64,000 nt of DNA from Paractinoplanes aksuensis (lineage in GTDB: Bacteria; Actinomycetota; Actinomycetes; Mycobacteriales; Micromonosporaceae): assembly GCF_024137025.1 (NCBI RefSeq), contig NZ_JAMYJR010000040.1, positions 124,001-188,000 on the forward strand, in the 5' to 3' direction. The stretch's first letter is position 1. Each line of letters begins with the position of its first letter. Of the stretch, positions 48,708 through 58,700 are shown piece by piece. Position numbers and translations under genes: made by a program. The notes beneath the pieces are model-generated. The model saw nothing but the letters and a program-made list of their open reading frames with translations, did not search any database and was not told where the DNA came from.

Positions 48708-51700
48708 ATGAAAAAACAGCTGGCGCTGATTGCCGTCACCACTCTCGCGGGTCTTCTGCCCGCCCTCCCCGCCGCCGCCGCGGCTGCCCCTCCCCCACAG
48801 GAGCCCGGCATCACGTTGCGCACGTACGACCTGCAGGTCTCGCGCGACTCGCTCTGCACGCTCAAACCCGGCCAGACCCCCAACATCGACAAGAAGCTCT
48901 CGACGATCAACTGGACGACCGCGGCCGACTTCGGCCTCGAGGACCGCTTCCAGTCCGAGGTGCTCGGCAACATCACCGTCACCACGGCCGGCACGTACGG
49001 CTTCCGGCTGACCAGCGACGACGGCTCCCGGCTGCGGATCGACAACGCCACCGTCATCGACCACGACGGCGCGCACGGGGCCACGGCCAAGGAGGGCTCG
49101 GTCAGCCTCACCACCGGCTACCACGCGCTCAACATCGACTACTTCGAGCGTGACGGCGGTCAGCAGCTCACGCTCGAGTGGCGACCCCCCGGCGCGAGTG
49201 CGTACACCGTCGTGCCGGCCAGCGCGCTGAGCACCGACGCCGGCGTCGTCCGGGTGACCGCGCCCGGCCGCAAGGAGTGCGAGACCGCCGGCGACAGCCC
49301 GGGCGACGGGCTGCCGCTGACCGGCGTGCACCCCGGCTACACGCTGACCAACCTGCGCCCGTCCGGGTTCAACCCACAGGTCAGCGCCATGGACTGGTAC
49401 CCCGACGGCCGCCTCGCCATCGCCACCTGGGGTGGCAGCGACACCGTCGCGGGCGAGGTCTATGTGCTCAGCGGGGTCACCGGCAACACCTCGCCGAGCC
49501 AGGTCACGTACAAGAAGATCGCCACCGGGCTGCGTGAGCCGATGGGTCTGAAGATCGTCGACGGCAAGATCTACGTGTCCCAGAAGCACGAGCTGACCGA
49601 GCTCAACGACACGAACGGCGACGGAACCATCGACCAGTACCGGCGGGTCGCGACGTGGCCGTTCGACGGCAACTTCCACGAGTTCGCGTTCGGGCTGCTC
49701 TACCAGGACGGGTTCTTCTATCTGAACCTGTCCGTCTCGATCAACCTGGGCGGCGCGACCACCGAACCGCAGGGCTCGCCCAACCGCGGCACCACCCTCA
49801 AGATCAACCGTACGACCGGAGCCGTGCAGTACATCGCGGGCGGTCTGCGCACCCCGAACGGCCTGACGTTCGGGCCCGACAACGATATCTTCGTCACCGA
49901 CAACCAGGGCGGCTGGCTGCCCGCGTCGAAGCTCGTGCAGGTCAAGCAGGACCGCTTCTTCGGGCACTACACCAACCCGGACGGCCCGTTCGACCAGCAG
50001 CCGGTGACCCAGCCCGTGCTGTGGCTGCCGCAGAACGAGATCGCCAACTCGCCGAGCACGCCGCTGATGCTCAACTCCGGCCCGTACGCCGGTCAGATGC
50101 TCTTCGGCGACGTCACGTACGGCGGCATCCAGCGCGCGTACCTCGAAAAGGTCAACGGCCAGTACCAGGGCGCGGTCTTCCGGCTGACGCAGGGCCTCGA
50201 GATGGGCGTGCTGCGCCTCAACCAGGGTCCGGACGGCGCGCTCTACGTCGGCGGTCTCGGCGCCGGCGGCAACTGGGGGCAGGAAGGCAAATTGACGTAC
50301 GGGTTGCAGAAGCTCGCGCCCAACTCGGCGAGCGTCTTCGACATCAAGGCCATGCGGGCCGTCGCCGACGGATTCGAGCTCGAGTACACGCAGCCGGTCT
50401 CCGACGCCACGGCAGCCAACCTGGCCTCGCGCTACCGGGCCAAGCAGTGGCGCTACGTCTCGACCCCGGCCTACGGCGGCCCGAAGGTCGACGAGGAGAC
50501 GCTGTCGGTCTCGTCCGCCACCCTGTCGGCCGACAAGCTCAAGGTGACGCTGAAGCTGGCCGGCCTCAAGCCGGGCCGGGTCGTGCACGTCCGCTCGCCG
50601 CGACCGTTCACCTCGGCCTCGAACGCCTCGCTGTGGAGCACCGAGGCCTGGTACACGCTGAACAGCCTGGCCAACGGCACCACGCTGAAGTCGGACCTGG
50701 TCGAGGCCGAGTTCAGCGGGCTCAGCCCGGGCACGTCGGTGGCCAGCGACCACCCCGGTTACACCGGCACCGGCTTCTCGGCCGGGCACAACGCGGCCGG
50801 CGCGGCCACGACGTTCACGGTCAACGTGCCCACGGCCGGGGCGTATCCGACGACGCTGCGGTTCAGCAACGGCCCCAACCCGTCGGCCGGGGCCAAGACG
50901 ATCAGCCTCTACGTCAACGGGGCCAAGGTGAAACAGGTGAGCCTGGCCGACACCGGCAACTGGGACACCTGGGCCAACCTGAACGACACGGCGACGCTGC
51001 GGGCCGGGGGCAACACCATCTCGTACCGCGTCGACACCGGCGACATCGGGCACGTCAACTTGGACAGCCTGACTGTCGGTTCGTTGTCCACCGGGGCTAC
51101 CAACAAGACAGGCACGCTGACGGGTATCGGCGGCAAGTGCCTCGATGTGGACAACGCCAGCATCGCCGACAAGGCCAAGGTGCAGCTCTACACGTGCAAC
51201 AACTCGACGGCCCAGAGCTGGACGCGGGAGGGCAACACGCTGCGGGCGCTCGGCAAGTGTCTCGACATCGACAACAGCGGCACCGCCAACGGCACCAAGG
51301 TGCAGCTCTACACCTGCAACAACAGCGCGGCCCAGGTGTGGCAGACCCAGGCCAACGGCTCGCTGCTCAACCCGCAGTCGGGCAAGGTGCTCGACGTGGC
51401 CGGCGGCGCCACCGCCGACGGCACCCAGGTGCAGATCTGGGAGTGGGCCGACGTCGCCCAGCAGCGCTGGACGCACAACGGCACGAGCCGGGTGAACTTG
51501 TTCAACGGCGGCAGTCTGAACGCCTTCCGCAACGGTGACGGCAGCGCGGTCACCTGGCCGGTGTCGGGCGGCTCGGCCGAGGTGCTGGGTGGCGACATCC
51601 GGACCAAGCAGAACTTCGGCGACTTCAAGCTGCACGCCGAGTTCTGGCTGCCCAACCTGCCGGCCGATGTGACCGGTCAGCAGCGTGGCAACAGCGGCAT

Positions 51701-52067
51701 CTATCTGCAGGACCGCTACGAGCTGCAGGTGCTGGACTCGTTCGGGAAGGCGAACCCGGCCCAGGACGACGCCGGGGCCATCTATCTGAAGCGGGCGCCG
51801 TCGTCCAACGCAGCCACCGCCCCCGAGACGTGGCAAACGTACGACGTCACGTTCCGGGCAGCCCGCTGGAACGGCAACACGAAGACCGAGAACGCCCGGG
51901 TCACGGTCGTCTGGAACGGCGTGACCGTCCACAACAACATCGAGATCGACGGGCCGACCGGCAACGGCGCCGCCGAGAGCGCAGCCGCGCTACCCATCCG
52001 CCTGCAGGACCACGGCGACCCGGGCGCCAACGTCCGCTACCGCAACATCTGGATCGAACCGGCCTGA
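48708..52067 (+). CDS. Secreted multidomain protein: PA14, sorbosone dehydrogenase-like propeller, CBM, ricin lectin, DUF1080
   Basis: 1119 residues, exported by a signal peptide (KKQLALIAVTTLAGLLPALP, cleaved near 28). Order: PA14 domain (about 35-175: YGFRLTSDDGSRLRIDNATV), a glucose/sorbosone dehydrogenase-like beta-propeller (about 200-560: GLREPMGLKIVDGKIYVSQK, LRTPNGLTFGPDNDIFVTDN), a CBM6/35-like module (about 660-795), a ricin B trefoil (about 800-925 with three KCLD-type repeats) and a C-terminal 3-keto-disaccharide hydrolase-like DUF1080 domain (about 930-1119). It probably binds and processes extracellular glycans. ATG 48708 follows an AT-rich promoter-like stretch; a strong terminator follows the gene. 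Confidence 0.88.
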   Translation: MKKQLALIAVTTLAGLLPALPAAAAAAPPPQEPGITLRTYDLQVSRDSLCTLKPGQTPNIDKKLSTINWTTAADFGLEDRFQSEVLGNITVTTAGTYGFRLTSDDGSRLRIDNATVIDHDGAHGATAKEGSVSLTTGYHALNIDYFERDGGQQLTLEWRPPGASAYTVVPASALSTDAGVVRVTAPGRKECETAGDSPGDGLPLTGVHPGYTLTNLRPSGFNPQVSAMDWYPDGRLAIATWGGSDTVAGEVYVLSGVTGNTSPSQVTYKKIATGLREPMGLKIVDGKIYVSQKHELTELNDTNGDGTIDQYRRVATWPFDGNFHEFAFGLLYQDGFFYLNLSVSINLGGATTEPQGSPNRGTTLKINRTTGAVQYIAGGLRTPNGLTFGPDNDIFVTDNQGGWLPASKLVQVKQDRFFGHYTNPDGPFDQQPVTQPVLWLPQNEIANSPSTPLMLNSGPYAGQMLFGDVTYGGIQRAYLEKVNGQYQGAVFRLTQGLEMGVLRLNQGPDGALYVGGLGAGGNWGQEGKLTYGLQKLAPNSASVFDIKAMRAVADGFELEYTQPVSDATAANLASRYRAKQWRYVSTPAYGGPKVDEETLSVSSATLSADKLKVTLKLAGLKPGRVVHVRSPRPFTSASNASLWSTEAWYTLNSLANGTTLKSDLVEAEFSGLSPGTSVASDHPGYTGTGFSAGHNAAGAATTFTVNVPTAGAYPTTLRFSNGPNPSAGAKTISLYVNGAKVKQVSLADTGNWDTWANLNDTATLRAGGNTISYRVDTGDIGHVNLDSLTVGSLSTGATNKTGTLTGIGGKCLDVDNASIADKAKVQLYTCNNSTAQSWTREGNTLRALGKCLDIDNSGTANGTKVQLYTCNNSAAQVWQTQANGSLLNPQSGKVLDVAGGATADGTQVQIWEWADVAQQRWTHNGTSRVNLFNGGSLNAFRNGDGSAVTWPVSGGSAEVLGGDIRTKQNFGDFKLHAEFWLPNLPADVTGQQRGNSGIYLQDRYELQVLDSFGKANPAQDDAGAIYLKRAPSSNAATAPETWQTYDVTFRAARWNGNTKTENARVTVVWNGVTVHNNIEIDGPTGNGAAESAAALPIRLQDHGDPGANVRYRNIWIEPA

Positions 52068-52071
52068 CCCC

Positions 52072-52101
52072 ACGGTGGCCCGCTGAGCAGCGGGCCACCG
52101 T
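52072..52101. terminator. Bidirectional terminator between convergent genes
   Basis: A perfect 14-bp stem ACGGTGGCCCGCTG / CAGCGGGCCACCGT with a two-base loop, placed between the stops of the rightward secreted protein gene (52067) and the leftward glycosyltransferase gene (52107). It can serve both strands; neither side has a long T tract. Confidence 0.8.
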
Positions 52102-52106
52102 TCCGG

Positions 52107-53366
52107 TCAGTCCAACCGCGGCGGGAACAGATCGTCGAACACCGCGGCCCGGTCGAAGGTCATGGCCTTCTTCAGGGCCCGTTCGGCCATCTCGGTCTTC
52201 TCGTCGGCGGTCATCTCGAGCACGGCCTGGTCGAGCGCCTCGGCCAGGCCGGCGATGTCACCGGGCTCGACGATGATCGCGGTGTCGCCCACGGCCTCGC
52301 CCGTGCCGCCGGTCAGCGTGGTGATCACCGGGCCGCCGCCGGCCAGCATCTTCTCGACCAGCGCGATGCCGAAGGTCTCGACGAAGTCGGGTTCCGGCTT
52401 GGTCGGCAGGGCATACGCGGCACACCCGCGCATGAGCAGCGGCTTCTCCTCGTCGTCGACGTCGGTCAGGAAGACGATCCGGTCGTCCTCCTTGGCCATC
52501 GCCTGCACGTGTTCCAGGGCCGGGCCGTTGCCCGCGATCACGAGCTTCACGTTGTCCCGGCTGCGCATCTGCCCGTACGCGATGACCAGGTCGTAGATGC
52601 CCTTGGCCCGGGCCACCCGGGACAGGAACAGGATGTAGCCGTCGCGTTCCAGGCCCCGCTCGGCCAGCGCCGCATCGACAGCCTGACTGTCCAGGTCGAG
52701 GTAGGCCGACGAGTCGATCGGCGGGTAGCTGACCGTCACCCGCTCCCGGCACTGGTCGGCGAAGGTCGTGCCGCACGCGGCGTCCACCTCGAGCGCCGAC
52801 GCGATGATCTCGTCCCGCGTGTACTCCGAGACGGCCACCACCTCGTCGTTGGCCAGGAACGTGGTGAACAGGACCGTCGCCGCGCCGAAGCGGCCCTCGC
52901 GCAGGCACTGGCGGATCACGTTGGTGACGTCGGAGCCGACCGCCTTGGCGATGGTGCGCACGTCGGGCTGCAGACCGGCCGCCCGGGCCGCGTTCACCGC
53001 GTCGACCACGACCGTCTGGTGCGGCACGAGATACATCGACAGGCAGACTGTCGGTATCGGCTCGGCCAGCAGCTCGACCAGGCGACCGGTGAGGCCGGCC
53101 TGGTGGCGGCCGTCCGGCACCCGGTAGTCGCCCACCGCCTCCGGGCGTTCGACGGTGATGCCCTCGCTGTAGGGCAGCAGCCGGTCGAGCGGCTTGAGCG
53201 GCAGGCCGGCCGCCTGCAACACTCCGATGGGCCAGGTGAGCAGGCGCACGTCCGTGAAGCCCCGGGTGAGCGCGACCTCGGCGAGGTTGCGGGCCTCGCC
53301 GGAATGGCCACAGATCACCGGGTCCGCGCGGACCACGATGACAAGACGACGGTCGGGTTTGTTCAA
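52107..53366 (-). CDS. Glycosyltransferase family 4-like protein
   Basis: About 419 residues of GT-B fold: RRLVIVVRADPVICGHSGEA (acceptor loop), LLTWPIGVLQAAGLPLKPLD, VAVSEYTRDEIIASALEVDA, DGYILFLSRVARAKGIYDLV (donor domain, R-x4-K), LVIAGNGPALEHVQAMAKED, PEPDFVETFGIALVEKMLAG (E-x-F-G-I-x-x-x-E motif) and VITTLTGGTGEAVGDTAIIV. The start is TTG 53366: it has GGAGGTT six bases upstream and overlaps the GH92 stop as TTGA, so the two genes are translationally coupled. Coupling to a mannosidase suggests mannose-containing glycans, but the donor is unknown. Confidence 0.88.
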   Translation of the reverse strand: MNKPDRRLVIVVRADPVICGHSGEARNLAEVALTRGFTDVRLLTWPIGVLQAAGLPLKPLDRLLPYSEGITVERPEAVGDYRVPDGRHQAGLTGRLVELLAEPIPTVCLSMYLVPHQTVVVDAVNAARAAGLQPDVRTIAKAVGSDVTNVIRQCLREGRFGAATVLFTTFLANDEVVAVSEYTRDEIIASALEVDAACGTTFADQCRERVTVSYPPIDSSAYLDLDSQAVDAALAERGLERDGYILFLSRVARAKGIYDLVIAYGQMRSRDNVKLVIAGNGPALEHVQAMAKEDDRIVFLTDVDDEEKPLLMRGCAAYALPTKPEPDFVETFGIALVEKMLAGGGPVITTLTGGTGEAVGDTAIIVEPGDIAGLAEALDQAVLEMTADEKTEMAERALKKAMTFDRAAVFDDLFPPRLD

Positions 53367-55744
53367 CGCGGAACCTCCAGAGGATCGGACACGGAGGGTG
53401 GGCGGTTCCCACTCCCCCAGCTCGACGGTTCCGGCCCCAGCCGCAGGTGCAACCGGCCGCCGCGGTGCACGTCGGCGGCGCTCAGGTGGGTCCCGGGCAG
53501 GGGCTTGCCGTTCAGGGTGGCTTCCTGCACGTACAGCGGTGGTGGCTCGTGGTCGAGGCCGTCGACGCCGATCGGCGTCTCGCGGTGGCCGCTGGTCTCG
53601 ATGTGGAACTCGCCCCCGGGCCCCTGGATGGTGGCGCTCGCGAAGGCCGGGGTGTTGACCAGGAACAGCTGCTGGCCGGCCACCGGGAACAGGCCGAGCG
53701 AGGCCCACACGTACCAGGAGCTGAGCCCGCCCGAGTCGTCGTTGCCCGGCAGGCCGCCCGGCCCGGTGCCGAACTGCCAGGTCAGCGCCGAGTGCACGAT
53801 CTGGGCGGTGCGATCGGGGCGGCCGGCGTAGTGGTAGGCCCACGGCGCTTCCATGTCGGGCTCGTTGTTGAGGCCCTCGAACCGCTTGAGCGCGTACCCG
53901 GCCGCCATCTCGGCCGCGCTGGGCCGCCGGCCCGGCTGCTTGACCGGGTCGGCCTTGAACCCGAAGAACCGGTCGAGCTTCTTGATGAACCGGGCGTCGC
54001 CGCCGGCCACCTCGATGCGGGCGCGCATGTCGTGCAGCAGGCGGAACGAGTAGTTCCACTTGCCACCCTCGTAGAACTCGGAGTTCTTGAGCAGGCCGCT
54101 GTCCGGGGCGAAGGCGTTGACCCAGCCCCGGCTGCGCTCCTCGAGCTCGGCCGCGAGCCGGTGGTCGTTGAGCGCGCGGGCCACCCGGGCCGTGCAGTGG
54201 TAGCCGAGGGCGAGGTCGAGGGTGTGCGAGATCGGGTGCACGACGCCGTGCTCGTGGAAGTCCTCGCCGTACATGCGGCGCAGGTCGTCGACCATGTGCA
54301 CAAGGGCCCAGGCCCAGTCGATGCGCGAGGTGCCCAGCGCGTGCGCGTCGGCCAGCGCGGTGTGCGCGAGCGCGCTCGCCTGCCGGAAGAAACGGTCGGC
54401 GCCGTGAGCCATCCGATAGCCGATCGGGAAGTTGCCCTCCTCCTCGCACACCCGGATGAGCGATTCGAGCAGGTCGGCCGCGCGCTCGGGCACCAGCACG
54501 GACAGCAGCGGGATCTGCGTCTTGTAGATGTCCCACATCGTGCAGACGTCGAACGCGTACGGGCCGGCGTCGGGCCAGAACGGGCTCTCGTCGTCACCGA
54601 AACACGGCTTGATGAGCGAGTGGTACAGCGCTGTGGACAACACCGTGCGCCGAGCCGGCGTACCGCCTTCGACCTGAACTTTCCCCAGATGTTCACGCCA
54701 TCTGGCCCGGGTTTTGGCGCGTACGGCGGTGAACGCGGGCCGGTCGGAGCCGCACTCCCGTTCGAGGTTGGCCCGGGCCTGGTCGCTGCCGCGCAACGAG
54801 AACCCGAGCCGCACCTCGATGGTCTGATCGGCGCGCGTCGACCCCATGAAGAGCAGCCCGAACGGGCGCAGGTTGGTGTGCCGGATGCTGTCGAAGTCGA
54901 GCCGGGTGCCGCCGTCGATCAGCCGGCGGTCGTACCAGAGCATCTGCCGCCACCCCGGGCTGTCCACCTCGGCGTGGACAGAGAGCGGCACCCCCTCCAT
55001 GACGACAGTGCCCTGGGCCCGGCCATACCCCATGCTCTCGATCTGGGCCCGCAGCGGCACGGTGCGCCCCAGCTCGGTGGCCAGCCCGCCGCACGACAGG
55101 TCGATGACGACCCGGGCGCTGCTGTGGGCCGGGAACGTGTAGCGGTGTACGGCGACCTTCTCGCCCACGGTGATCTCGCTGCGGATCCCGGTGCCGAGGG
55201 TCGCCGCGTAGTAGCCGGGCGAGGCCTCCTCGTCGCGCAGGGCCCACGACTGCCCGAGATCGTCCAGCGGCTGCACCATCGGCGTGACCCGCACGTAGTT
55301 GTAGTACTTGCGGATGGCCCCGGTGCCCGACTGCTGGAAGTGCGTGAATCCCGAGGCCTGCACCCGCTCGAACATCGTCTCGGGGACGCCCTCGGTGTTC
55401 TTGGTGTAGAGCCCGTACCCGGTCGGATAGGCCCCCGAGTAGGCGCAGGCCGAGACCATGCCGAGGGGCGCGGTGGCCCCGGGGTGGGTGTTGCCCACCT
55501 GCGGCTTCGGGAACCACCACGTGCCGGCCAGCCCGCGGGCGGGAGGCAGATTCGTCGCCGCGGTGCCGATGAAGGGATCAACGTTGTCGAGGATGCCGCG
55601 AACGTAACCCGGTGCGGGCGTCGGGAGGTTTCGGTCAGATGAACACCCCAGGTCAGACGTGCTTCGTGGACAGAACCGGGACGGGTGCGGGATCCTTTCC
55701 TCCCCCGACCTTGGAGGCGACCGCTGCGGGTCTTCATCAGCCAC
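53363..55744 (-). CDS. Alpha-1,2-mannosidase, glycoside hydrolase family 92 (start uncertain)
   Basis: A GH92 enzyme covering about 750 conserved residues: NVDPFIGTAATNLPPARGLA near the N-terminus, PGATAPLGMVSACAYSGAYP, FTHFQQSGTGAIRKYYNYVR, TMWDIYKTQIPLLSVLVPER, ALGYHCTARVARALNDHRLA, GLPGNDDSGGLSSWYVWASL (the G-N-D-D-x-G catalytic region) and NTPAFASATI. GH92 enzymes are Ca-dependent inverting exo-alpha-mannosidases. The conserved part begins near 55605, where no ATG, GTG or TTG is in frame. The only ordinary in-frame start is GTG 55744, inside the divergent STAND gene; CTG 55651 is an alternative. No signal peptide is visible. The stop overlaps the glycosyltransferase start. Confidence 0.85.
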   Translation of the reverse strand: MADEDPQRSPPRSGEERIPHPSRFCPRSTSDLGCSSDRNLPTPAPGYVRGILDNVDPFIGTAATNLPPARGLAGTWWFPKPQVGNTHPGATAPLGMVSACAYSGAYPTGYGLYTKNTEGVPETMFERVQASGFTHFQQSGTGAIRKYYNYVRVTPMVQPLDDLGQSWALRDEEASPGYYAATLGTGIRSEITVGEKVAVHRYTFPAHSSARVVIDLSCGGLATELGRTVPLRAQIESMGYGRAQGTVVMEGVPLSVHAEVDSPGWRQMLWYDRRLIDGGTRLDFDSIRHTNLRPFGLLFMGSTRADQTIEVRLGFSLRGSDQARANLERECGSDRPAFTAVRAKTRARWREHLGKVQVEGGTPARRTVLSTALYHSLIKPCFGDDESPFWPDAGPYAFDVCTMWDIYKTQIPLLSVLVPERAADLLESLIRVCEEEGNFPIGYRMAHGADRFFRQASALAHTALADAHALGTSRIDWAWALVHMVDDLRRMYGEDFHEHGVVHPISHTLDLALGYHCTARVARALNDHRLAAELEERSRGWVNAFAPDSGLLKNSEFYEGGKWNYSFRLLHDMRARIEVAGGDARFIKKLDRFFGFKADPVKQPGRRPSAAEMAAGYALKRFEGLNNEPDMEAPWAYHYAGRPDRTAQIVHSALTWQFGTGPGGLPGNDDSGGLSSWYVWASLGLFPVAGQQLFLVNTPAFASATIQGPGGEFHIETSGHRETPIGVDGLDHEPPPLYVQEATLNGKPLPGTHLSAADVHRGGRLHLRLGPEPSSWGSGNRPPSVSDPLEVPR

Positions 55745-58700
55745 ACGCGCGAGCTGCGCGACCTGCCGGCGGAGCGCAGCTTCATCGCGGCGGTCGAGGC
55801 TGCGATCCTGCGCGCGGGCATGACCGTCACCGACATGGCCTACTTCGCGGCCCGCGATTCCACCCCGGCCTCCGTCTGCGCCGCCGAGGTGGCTGCGGCC
55901 GACCTCGTGGTCGGGGTCCTGGGCCTGCGGTACGGGTCGCTGGTACCGGATCGGCCGGTGTCCTTCACCGAGCTCGAGTTCGACGTGGCCACCGAGCTGG
56001 GCAAACCCCGCCTGATGTTCCTGCTCGACGACAGCGCCGCCGTGCCGCTGCCGGCCTCGGCTTTGATCGACCGCGAGAGCGGCCACCGTCAGGACGCGTT
56101 CCGCTCGAAGGTGGTGGGCTCCGGCCTGATCGCGGGTAGCTTCTCGACCCCGGACCAGCTCGAGATGCTCGTCCACCAGGCACTGGCCGGGCACAAGGCG
56201 ACGCCGGCCCGGTCGCGCTACCTGACCCAGGTACGCGACATCGCGCCGGTCGGGCTGGCCCGGGGCCGCGAGGCGGAACTGGCCGAGCTCGCCGCCTGGT
56301 GTCAGGGCGATGAGCCGTACGTGTGGTGGCAGGCCCCGCCGTGGGCCGGCAAGTCGGCCCTGATGTCGACGTTCGTCCTCGACCCGCCCCCGCGGACCCA
56401 GGTCGTGTCGTTCTTCGTCACCGGCCGCCTGGCCGCCCAGGCCGACGCGGTGGCGTTCACCGACGCGGTGCTGGAACAGCTGGCCGTGCTGACCGGCGAG
56501 GGCGTGCCGGACTCGCTGGGGCCGGGCCAGCGCGAGATCTACCGCCGCGACCTGCTGCTGTCGGCCGCCGCGCGGGCCCACGCGAGCGGCGAGCGCCTGG
56601 TGCTGGTGGTCGACGGCCTCGACGAGGACGTTCGCGGGGCCGGCCTGCCCAGCATCGCCTCGCTGCTCCCCCGCCAGGTACCGGACGGCCTGCGGATCGT
56701 CGTCGCCGGGCGGCCCCATCCCGACCTGCCGGAGGACCTGGCCGGCGACCACCCGTTGCGGACCTGCCCACGCCGGATCCTCGACCTTTCGCCGTACGCG
56801 GTGGAGGCGGCCCGAGCCGCCCGCCTCGAACTGGACGGGCTGCTCACCGGCGACCCCCGCCACCGCGAGCTGATCGGCCTGGTCGCCGCCGCGGGTGGCG
56901 GCCTGACCCGGGCCGAGCTGCGGGAACTGAGCGGGCTGGGCCGCTACGAGATCGAGTCGACGCTGTCCCGCGTCTGCGGGCGCACGCTGGCCGGCCGGAC
57001 CGACACCACGCTGCCGGTGGCCCGGCGGGTCTACCTCTTCGCCCACGAGACGCTGCGCACGACCGCGATCGATCAGTTGGAGGGCCTGCTCGACGCCTTC
57101 CACCAGCGGATCCACGAGTGGGTCGACGCTCGACGCGAGGCCGGGTGGCCGGAGGACACGCCGCCCTACGCGTGGAGCGGCTACTTCTCCATGCTGTCCG
57201 ACCTCGGCGATTTCCCCCGTATGGCCGCGCTGGCCACCGACCACGTCCGGCACCACCGGATGCTCGCCGTCACGGGCGGGGACGCCGCCGCACTGGCCGA
57301 GATCCGTGCCGTGGAACGCCTGCTGGCCGACGCCGCCGATCCAGACCTCGTCACGACGGTGCGGCTGAACGTCCACCGGACCGTGCTGGCCGACAAGAAC
57401 TCGCACCTCCCGATCGACCTCCCGGCGGTGTGGGCCCGCTTGGGCAACGTCGCCCGGGCCGAGGCGCTCGCGCGTGGCCTCGAACCGGCCCGCCGCGTCG
57501 ATGCCCTGGGCCTGATCGCGGAGGCCCTGTCCAGGGCCGGCGACGATGGACAGGCCAAGGGCCTGCTCGCCGAGGCGGTGGTCATGTGGAACGACATCCC
57601 CGATCGGAAACAGAAGTCGGAGCTGCTCCTCCGGCTGATGAAGCACGCGGCCCGGATCGGCGACTCCGCCACGAGGGACATCCTCATCCGGCCGCCGCGC
57701 GCGTCCGGGACGCCACTGCTGGCCGCCCTGGAGTCGGCCATCGAGCACGACGACAACAAACTGTTGTACCGCTTCATCCTGGAGCATTCCTTCCAGATCA
57801 GGAACCTGACTGATGCGGACATGAACATCCCCTACCTCGCGAGATTCTGGGCCGCCCAGCACGGACGAGATCTAATTCACCCCGAACTGCCGGTGCAGCC
57901 GGGACCGGCGGGCGACCCGGCACCAGTGCCCGGGGCCCTGGGATCGGCGATGAGCAGGTACGGACAGATTGGTCGCCGGTCCCCTGAGAGGTGGATCCGG
58001 GGCCTGGAGTTGAAGTCCGCCGTCCTGGCCGAGGCTGCGCCGGATCTGGTGGCGTCCGGCCACCGGGACCAGGTCGCCGCCCTCGCTCAGAGGCTGCGCC
58101 GATGGGTGGAGGACGCTCCCCTCAACCAGCGCCCGCACGTCCTCCGGGGCCTGGTGCCGGTGTACACCCGGTTGGACGACGAAGCCGCGGTGACGGAGAC
58201 CGCCGAGTTCGCCGCCGACGGTTTCGCGTGGAATCCCGCGCTCGAGAAGAACGCGTTGGGCGAGTTCGTCGAGGAGCTGGGGCTCGCGGGGCGCGCCGAC
58301 CTGGCGCGGTCGGTCTTCGATCAAGCGTTCCGCTTCCTGGCCGACCGGCCGGGTGACGCGGCCGCCCGAGCGACAGCTCTGGGCGCGCTGGCCGGCGTCG
58401 TCGCGCGCGACGGCGACCGGGACGCGGGTGCCGCGCTGGCCCGGCAGATCACCGGCGGCCGAATCCGCGGTCAAGCGCTGAGCTCAGTGGCCGGCGCGCA
58501 CGCCGACAAGGGCGAGGCCGACCAGGCTTCCGCGATCGCCGTCGAGGCTGAGACCTCGGCTCGCACCATCGATGACCCCGGACAGCGAAGGGCGAGAACC
58601 CTCGCCCTCGGCGTCGCGTTCGCCGTCGGCGGTCGGGCCGACCGGGCTGAGAAGCTGGCCGCCCGGCTCGACGATCCCGAGCAGCTCGTGCTGGTCGTGC

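Noticed and set aside
48639-51932. A 1097-codon open frame antisense to the secreted multidomain protein
   Set aside because: It has no domain motifs, and the plus strand encodes a signal peptide and five recognisable domains.
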